Shown here: piece by piece, positions 1 to 4,759 of the stretch | How positions within the stretch are numbered: the stretch's first letter is position 1 | Layout of the letters: the number at the start of each line of letters is the position of its first letter | NCBI GenBank assembly: GCA_964492595.1 | Contig: CAZBKY010000028.1 | Coordinates: 1-9,728 of the forward strand | From: CAYNFP01 sp964492595 | Lineage (GTDB): Bacteria > Bacillota_I > Bacilli_A > RF39 > UBA660 | Length of the DNA: 9,728 bases | Direction of reading: 5' to 3' | Program-made: the position numbers and the translations under genes | Notes under the pieces: model-generated | What the model saw: the letters and a program-made list of their open reading frames with translations, nothing else | The model's database searches: none | Told to the model about the DNA's origin: nothing

Positions 1-162
1 TGAAGCATTTAAAACTTGAAGATCAGTATTGGCAACAATAAATTCAACACCTTTTAATCCAGAATCTATCATTCTGTTAACAGCATTGCATCCGCCTCCA
101 CCGACACCTATTACTTTTATTTTAGCAATTTGATCCATTTCCAAAGGGCTTCCACCATTCAT
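1..162 (-). CDS. ftsZ: Cell division protein FtsZ, N-terminal fragment (cut by window edge)
   Basis: FtsZ is the tubulin-like GTPase that polymerises into the Z-ring at midcell. Only the first 54 codons are present; the gene continues beyond the left edge. The translation starts MNGGSPLEMDQIAKIKVIGV and contains the glycine-rich nucleotide-binding stretch GVGGGGCNAVNRM at residues 19-31, followed by VANTDLQ at 43-49; both are hallmark N-terminal FtsZ motifs. The start at 162 is chosen because a near-perfect SD (AAGGAGTGA) lies 8 bases upstream. The next Met, residue 9, has no such site. It follows ftsA by 14 bp and its SD overlaps the ftsA stop, so translational coupling with ftsA is likely. 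The Cys at residue 25 is a minor variation of the usual GGGGxNAVN loop. Identity is secure; nothing can be said about the GTPase core T7 loop or the C-terminal tail, which are outside the window. Confidence 0.97.
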   Translation of the reverse strand, partial: MNGGSPLEMDQIAKIKVIGVGGGGCNAVNRMIDSGLKGVEFIVANTDLQVLNAS

Positions 163-169
163 ATTATAA

Positions 170-178
170 TCACTCCTT
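170..178 (-). promoter_or_regulatory. Ribosome binding site of ftsZ overlapping the ftsA stop
   Basis: Read on the minus strand, AAGGAGTGA is a near-full match to the anti-SD complement and ends 7 to 8 bases before the ftsZ ATG at 162. Its first two bases are the last two bases of the ftsA TAA stop (179-177). A ribosome finishing ftsA would therefore sit on the ftsZ start region, which suggests coupled translation. Confidence 0.8.
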
Positions 179-1415
179 AATTATCAAAAAAATATCCAAA
201 TATTTTTCCAAGTATTGTATTGTTTGTACTCTTTTTTTTGTTATTAAATAACACTTCAATCTCTTCTTCTGTCATTGTAGAGGCTTTTTTATTTCTAAAG
301 GATAGTTTTCTGTAATAATATTTTATTATTCCAAGTGCACTACTGTATTTATTACTTCTTACACCAAGCTCTGTTACTTCTCCCAAAATGCTTGATTTTC
401 CTAAAGTCTCCTCTATTAACTCTTCAGCACCAACTAACTCAGTAGTGCCTCCTGTAACTATTATATAACTATTTTCCTTTTTTGTTAAGAGATTTATTTG
501 TTTTTTTGATAAATCAAGAATTTCTTTTAATCTTAAATGCACAATTTCACTTATTTCATATTGATTAATCTTTATTTTTATACCATCTTTATTTAAGACT
601 TCATCTACTTCATTGCTGCTTGCATTGTTTTTATCAGCTAAAGCAAATTTTTCTTTTAATAATATTGCGGTTTTCCTATCAACCGCGTAGGCATACATTA
701 TATCTCTATCAATGTTTTTCCCGCCTATATCTAAAACCATTGTATTAATAAGCACATCATTGTTTATAATACTTACTTCTGTTTTTTCATCTCCTATATT
801 TATAAGCGCTACTTGAGTATCTTCCATGTCATCTGTTTTAAATTCATGATAATCCGCCAGAGAATTAAAACATATATCAGATACTCTGATACCCATACTA
901 TCCAGTAGGGATACTATTCCATAAACATTTTTTTTCGGTGTTAGTGAAATAACAGTTTTTACAGATAATCTTGTCGCTGACATATCTTTAGGATCTTTTA
1001 CAACCTCTTCTTCGTTTATTATATATTCAAGAGGCATTATAGATATCAGCTCTTTATTTGCAGGTATCTTATTATAAACAGATGCCTGAAGCGCTCTTAC
1101 AATATCATCTCCGTTTACTAAACCATTTTCCCTTGAAATGGTCGTATAACCTTCACATAATTCAAATTCAGCATAATACGCAGGAATACAAACTATAATA
1201 TTCTTTATTTTAGTTTCCAGTATATCTTCACTTTTTTTAAATACTTCCTTTAAACTTTCTAAAGCCAGTTCGGGATTGACAATTATACCCTTTTTTACTC
1301 CCTTGCTTTTAACTTCAGAACATACTAAAACATTAAGTCTTTTATTATAAATTTCTCCAACAATAAGTTTTATAGTACTTGTCCCGATATCCAAACTTGT
1401 AATTATCTGTTTCAT
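177..1415 (-). CDS. ftsA: Cell division protein FtsA (actin-like Z-ring membrane tether)
   Basis: FtsA is an actin-fold ATPase that tethers FtsZ filaments to the membrane and recruits later divisome proteins. The 412 residues are a usual length. The phosphate-1 loop is SLDIGTSTIKLIVGE (7-21). The FtsA-specific SHS2/1C subdomain spans roughly 84-160. The phosphate-2 segment is at 204-215 and the adenosine motif IIVTGGTTELVGA at 318-330. The C-terminus is a polar, Asn/Lys-rich linker (about 375-399) followed by a short amphipathic segment, ILGKIFGYFFDN (401-412), matching the membrane-targeting helix. The phosphate-2 segment reads INIGDEKTEV, where most actin-family members have DIGGGTT-like residues, so ATP hydrolysis may be altered. 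The start at 1415 has a modest SD (AAAGTGG, 7-base spacing), and a candidate promoter lies just upstream. Adjacency to ftsZ is the classic arrangement. Identity is very secure. Confidence 0.97.
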   Translation of the reverse strand: MKQIITSLDIGTSTIKLIVGEIYNKRLNVLVCSEVKSKGVKKGIIVNPELALESLKEVFKKSEDILETKIKNIIVCIPAYYAEFELCEGYTTISRENGLVNGDDIVRALQASVYNKIPANKELISIMPLEYIINEEEVVKDPKDMSATRLSVKTVISLTPKKNVYGIVSLLDSMGIRVSDICFNSLADYHEFKTDDMEDTQVALINIGDEKTEVSIINNDVLINTMVLDIGGKNIDRDIMYAYAVDRKTAILLKEKFALADKNNASSNEVDEVLNKDGIKIKINQYEISEIVHLRLKEILDLSKKQINLLTKKENSYIIVTGGTTELVGAEELIEETLGKSSILGEVTELGVRSNKYSSALGIIKYYYRKLSFRNKKASTMTEEEIEVLFNNKKKSTNNTILGKIFGYFFDN

Positions 1416-1444
1416 TTTTTATCCACTTTCTATTACTAATATTA

Positions 1445-1473
1445 AGTATATCAAAATAGTGAAAAAAAGTGAA
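1445..1473 (-). promoter_or_regulatory. Candidate sigma-A promoter for ftsA-ftsZ
   Basis: In the 108-bp gap between gatB and ftsA, the minus strand reads TTCACT (1473-1468), a 17-base spacer, then TATACT (1450-1445). The -10 box is preceded directly by TGA, an extended -10 (TGn) element. The -35 matches TTGACA at 4 of 6 positions and the -10 matches TATAAT at 5 of 6. The implied start point is near 1438, giving a leader of about 23 bases that includes the ftsA SD. No hairpin terminator for gatB was seen in the gap, so read-through from the gat operon probably also occurs. AT-rich DNA produces such matches by chance, hence moderate confidence. Confidence 0.5.
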
Positions 1474-1523
1474 TACTTTTATATTCAAAGCATTCAACAA
1501 ACTTGGCTATATTGCGGTTTGCC

Positions 1524-2948
1524 TTATTTTTTCTGCAATTCTTCAATTAATAAGTTAGATGTAATCTCCGGATTTACTTTTCCACCTGAAGATTTTAAAA
1601 TCTGTCCCATTAAAAATCCCATTGTATTTGTTTTACCATGTTTATATAACTTAACTGACTCCTCATTATCATTTAAAACCTGTATTATAAATTTTCTAAT
1701 TTCTTCTTTATCTGTTATTTGCTCGATTCCTAATTTTCTAACAATATCACCAGGCCTGTCACCACTTTCTATCATTATATCAAATACTTGTTTTGCCTGT
1801 TCTTTAGAAATAACACCCTTAGATATTAAAGATAATAAATCACTTATTTTTTGAGAATTTACATTAGCTTCTTTTAAATTCAATTTATTTTTATTTAAAT
1901 ACCCAATTAATCTCATACCTATCCAATTACTTGCTTCTTTAGGAGATGCTCCCAAAGATACAGATTCTTCAAATAATTCAGAAATTTCTTTTTTTCTTAC
2001 TAATGTTTTTGCTTCTGTTTCCGTTAATTCGTAATGGTTAATATATTTGTTTTTTCTTTCATTTGGAAGCACGGGCATTTTATTTCTTATATTACTTATT
2101 AACTCTTCATTTATATAAATTTTGGGAATATTGGGTTCCACATAATATTTATAATCAACTGCTTCTGCTTTTTCTCTCATACTGTATGTTTTACCATCTG
2201 ATGCAGAAAACCTCCTTGTTTCTCTTTTTACTCTTTCATTATTATTCAATAATTCTTTCTGTCTTTCTATTTCATATAAAATAGTCTCTTTCGCGCTAGT
2301 GAAAGAATTTATATTTTTAACTTCAACTCTTACACCAAAATTTGCATCATTTTCTTTCATTAAAGATACATTAACATCACATCTTATCTGCCCTTTGGTT
2401 TGATCTGCTTCACTAATATCCAAATATTCTACAATATTTTTGAGTGATTCTAAAAACTCTATTGCCTCTTCAGCACTCTCAATACAAGGTTCGGTTACCA
2501 CTTCAATTAAAGGTATTCCTGCTCTGTTATAGTTTATTAGCGAATAATCAGTATAATGATCTAAAGATGCGGAATCTTCCTCTATATGTATTTGATGTAT
2601 AAGAATTTTCTTGATTTTCCCTTCACTATTTATTTCAAGAAACCCGCCCGTTCCAAGAGGTTTTGTCATTTGTGTTATTTGAAATCCTCTAGGCAAGTCT
2701 GGATAATAATAATTTTTTCTATCAAATAATAAATACGGAGCTATATTTGAATTAAGTGCTAAACAAAGAGAAATAGCCTTATTTACACCCTCTTCATTTA
2801 CTGAAGGCATGGTACCTGGAAATGCCAAATCAATTGGACTTACATTTGTATTAATATTCTGATCATATTTATTTAATGAGGAAGAAAACATTTTACTCTC
2901 AGTATTTAATTCAATATGTACCTCAAGTCCTATAACTGCTTTATACAT
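1524..2948 (-). CDS. gatB: Aspartyl/glutamyl-tRNA(Asn/Gln) amidotransferase subunit B
   Basis: GatB is the tRNA-binding kinase subunit of GatCAB. It activates the side-chain carboxylate of Glu-tRNA(Gln) or Asp-tRNA(Asn) with ATP so that ammonia from GatA can amidate it. With the start at 2948 the protein has 474 residues, close to the usual 475 or so. Family motifs in order are IGLEVHIELNTESKMFSSS (6-24), YYYPDLPRGFQITQ (80-93), the signature YNRAGIPLIEVVTEP (140-154), RCDVNVS (189-195), EVKNINSF (209-216) and YKYYVEPNIP (266-275). The last 150 residues or so form the helical YqeY-like tRNA-binding tail. The frame stays open to an ATG at 2996, but that would add 16 residues and a long overlap into gatA. 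The 2948 ATG has SD AAGGTGG with 8-base spacing, and the family begins at this Met. It overlaps the gatA stop by 8 bp, so the two are coupled. Confidence 0.97.
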   Translation of the reverse strand: MYKAVIGLEVHIELNTESKMFSSSLNKYDQNINTNVSPIDLAFPGTMPSVNEEGVNKAISLCLALNSNIAPYLLFDRKNYYYPDLPRGFQITQMTKPLGTGGFLEINSEGKIKKILIHQIHIEEDSASLDHYTDYSLINYNRAGIPLIEVVTEPCIESAEEAIEFLESLKNIVEYLDISEADQTKGQIRCDVNVSLMKENDANFGVRVEVKNINSFTSAKETILYEIERQKELLNNNERVKRETRRFSASDGKTYSMREKAEAVDYKYYVEPNIPKIYINEELISNIRNKMPVLPNERKNKYINHYELTETEAKTLVRKKEISELFEESVSLGASPKEASNWIGMRLIGYLNKNKLNLKEANVNSQKISDLLSLISKGVISKEQAKQVFDIMIESGDRPGDIVRKLGIEQITDKEEIRKFIIQVLNDNEESVKLYKHGKTNTMGFLMGQILKSSGGKVNPEITSNLLIEELQKK

Positions 2949-4362
2949 AATTTCCACCACCTTCAAAATCAATTGCCTCTTCAATCTTATTGGCAATATT
3001 TAATAATTTAGCATCTTCAAATTGAGCAGATGTAATATTAATGCCAATTGGCATTTTGTTTACTATACCCGAAGGAATTGTTATACTTGGATATCCTCCG
3101 AAGTTTCCAATTACTAAATGGTTTTCAAGAAGTAAATATTCATCATTTATTCTATCCTTATTATCATCATTAATATAAGGCGCACTCGTTGTAGGAAGTA
3201 TTAAACCATCGTATTCTTTAAATAATTCATTTAATGCTTCAACAATTAATCTTCTTATTCTAAGAGCATTTAAATATAACTTCTCTTGATTTTCTCTTTT
3301 TAATATATAACTTCCAAGAACAAATCTTCTTTTGATTAATTCTGAGAATCCTTCTGTTCTGGTGTTTATCATTATTTCCTGATAACTCTTACCTTCTATT
3401 CTTTCCCCAAAAAGAATTCCAGTTAAATTAGAATTGTTACTTGTTGCCTCAGCACAGGAAATTGAATAATATACTCCAAGCATCGCATTTAATAATTTCT
3501 TATCAAATGATATTTCATTTATCTCAATCCCCAATTTTCTTATTTTATCTAAATTTTTATAAAAATTTTTAATATTTTCGTTTATTTCTTCATTATCACT
3601 TTCAATATCAATTATTTCTTTTATATAAAATAACTTTTTACCCGATACATCATTATTTATGTTATCCAAATAACTAATATCATCCTCTTTAATAGAAGTC
3701 ATATCTTTTTCATCATACCCTTTTAATACATCGCTGACTATTGCTGCATCCTCTACACTTTTTGCAAATATACCCACATGATCTAATGAAGATGCAAAAG
3801 GAAATAAACCATACCTGCTTATGCGACCATAAGTGGGTTTAAAACCCACAATACCTCCATAACTTGCAGGCTTTCTTACAGAATCTCCTGTATCAGAACC
3901 TATTGAAAAAGGAACTATTCCAAGGGCGACAGAGGTCGCACTTCCCGCTGAAGAACCTCCAATTTGCTTTTCTTTATTCCAGGGATTTCTTACGATTCCA
4001 GTATGACCTGTTAATCCTGAACCTCCAATTGCAAGTTCATCTAATACAGTTTTTCCAATAAGAAGTGCACCTGCATTTTTTAATTTTTCATATACTGTAG
4101 CATCATATACTGGAATATATGTTTTTAAAAGATTTGAAGATGCGGTGGTTTTTATATTTTTTGTAGAAAAATTATCTTTTAGTGCATAAGGAATACCATT
4201 TAATAAAGAAGATGACGAGTTATGTTCATAATCACAAAAAGTTACAAAAGAATTATATTCACTTTGATATTTTAAAGCTTTTTCTTTAGCTTCATCAAAG
4301 ATATCCTTTATAAATTTTTCTTTATTAATAATTGATTCATTTAATTTTAAAATATTTTTCAT
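2941..4362 (-). CDS. gatA: Aspartyl/glutamyl-tRNA(Asn/Gln) amidotransferase subunit A
   Basis: GatA is the glutaminase of GatCAB: it hydrolyses glutamine and channels the ammonia to GatB. It belongs to the amidase-signature family with a Ser-cisSer-Lys triad. I assign K62 (ALKDNFSTK), cis-Ser S137 (GGSSAGSA, 135-142) and nucleophile S161 (GSDTGDSVRKPAS, 155-167). The K-to-nucleophile (99) and Ser-to-Ser (24) spacings equal those of the known Staphylococcus aureus enzyme (K79, S154, S178). Downstream, GFKPTYGRISRYGL (173-186) and FASSLDHVG are also typical. The residue before the nucleophile is Asp160 instead of the usual Gly (TGDS rather than TGGS), next to the expected oxyanion hole; the triad itself is intact. 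Length is 473 residues. The start is fixed by SD AAAGGTGG, 9 bases upstream and lying inside the end of gatC; the gatC stop is 1 bp away. Confidence 0.97.
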   Translation of the reverse strand: MKNILKLNESIINKEKFIKDIFDEAKEKALKYQSEYNSFVTFCDYEHNSSSSLLNGIPYALKDNFSTKNIKTTASSNLLKTYIPVYDATVYEKLKNAGALLIGKTVLDELAIGGSGLTGHTGIVRNPWNKEKQIGGSSAGSATSVALGIVPFSIGSDTGDSVRKPASYGGIVGFKPTYGRISRYGLFPFASSLDHVGIFAKSVEDAAIVSDVLKGYDEKDMTSIKEDDISYLDNINNDVSGKKLFYIKEIIDIESDNEEINENIKNFYKNLDKIRKLGIEINEISFDKKLLNAMLGVYYSISCAEATSNNSNLTGILFGERIEGKSYQEIMINTRTEGFSELIKRRFVLGSYILKRENQEKLYLNALRIRRLIVEALNELFKEYDGLILPTTSAPYINDDNKDRINDEYLLLENHLVIGNFGGYPSITIPSGIVNKMPIGINITSAQFEDAKLLNIANKIEEAIDFEGGGNYV

Positions 4363-4363
4363 A

Positions 4364-4654
4364 CTATACCACCACCTTTGGTACTGTTACAGAATTATCT
4401 TTTGTAATTTTAGCATTTTTTAAAATATCCTCTTTTGATAAAGAAACAGATGGCTTATCTTTTCTTAATTCAGCATCTTTTTTTTCATATGGAAAATACA
4501 TAGGTTCAACTCTTTCCAAATTTTCAATTTTTGCTATATGATCCATCCAATTAAAAAATGTTTCAAACTCTTTTTGAAGGGTTTCATATTCACTCTCCTG
4601 CATTTTAAACATTAAATTTTCTGAAAGTTCTTTAAGTTCTTCAATACTTATCAT
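4364..4654 (-). CDS. gatC: Aspartyl/glutamyl-tRNA(Asn/Gln) amidotransferase subunit C
   Basis: GatC is the small subunit that wraps around the GatA-GatB interface and stabilises the heterotrimer. At 96 residues it has the normal size. It shows the expected opening, ISIEELKELSENLMFKM (2-18), the central helix ending in FNWMDHIAKIENLERVEPMYFP (family pattern: hydrophobic helix, then a VxPM-like turn), and a C-terminus VPKVV that resembles the family's usual VPKVV(E) ending. It is the first gene of gatC-gatA-gatB. The start at 4654 follows SD AGGAG with 6-base spacing. A TATAAT box lies about 55 bases upstream, so the operon probably has its own promoter. The stop is TAG. Confidence 0.96.
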   Translation of the reverse strand: MISIEELKELSENLMFKMQESEYETLQKEFETFFNWMDHIAKIENLERVEPMYFPYEKKDAELRKDKPSVSLSKEDILKNAKITKDNSVTVPKVVV

Positions 4655-4707
4655 TTTCTACTCCTAATTAAATTAATTAAATATAGTTTATATCTCTTTT
4701 CTCTTAT

Positions 4708-4713
4708 ATTATA
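4708..4713 (-). promoter_or_regulatory. Candidate -10 box for the gatCAB operon
   Basis: The minus strand carries a perfect TATAAT here. It gives a start point near 4701 and a leader of about 46 bases ending in the AGGAG site of gatC. The -35 position at 17-base spacing reads TACCAT, a weak match that lies inside the terminator hairpin of the upstream gene. The box begins two bases beyond the T-tract of that terminator, so termination of one unit and initiation of the next are packed together. Confidence 0.45.
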
Positions 4714-4714
4714 C

Positions 4715-4744
4715 AAAAACTAATACTAAAATGGTATTAGTTTT
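4715..4744 (-). terminator. Intrinsic terminator of the Cys-rich gene
   Basis: The arms AAAACTAATAC and GTATTAGTTTT form a perfect 11-bp inverted repeat (plus-strand arms 4716-4726 and 4734-4744) around a 7-base loop. On the minus strand the second arm ends in a T-run (4719-4715), and the hairpin begins 15 bases after the stop at 4760. The stem is AT-rich, so strength is uncertain. It sits between the Cys-rich gene and gatC, where a terminator is expected. The symmetry plus A6 on the other side could allow bidirectional function, but no plus-strand gene needs it. Confidence 0.7.
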
Positions 4745-4759
4745 AAAAAATTGTTATAT

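Noticed and set aside
1505..1523. Hairpin terminator after gatB (GGC...GCC)
   Set aside because: The stem is only about 3 bp and no T-tract follows.
1459..1854. Plus-strand open frame of 131 codons
   Set aside because: It is antisense to the end of gatB, whose reading is certain, and has no SD or family resemblance.
2949..2996. Longer gatB start, adding 16 residues before MYKAVIGLEV
   Set aside because: The extension would overlap gatA by 56 bp and is not part of the family. The Met at 2948 has an SD at proper spacing and gives the standard protein length.
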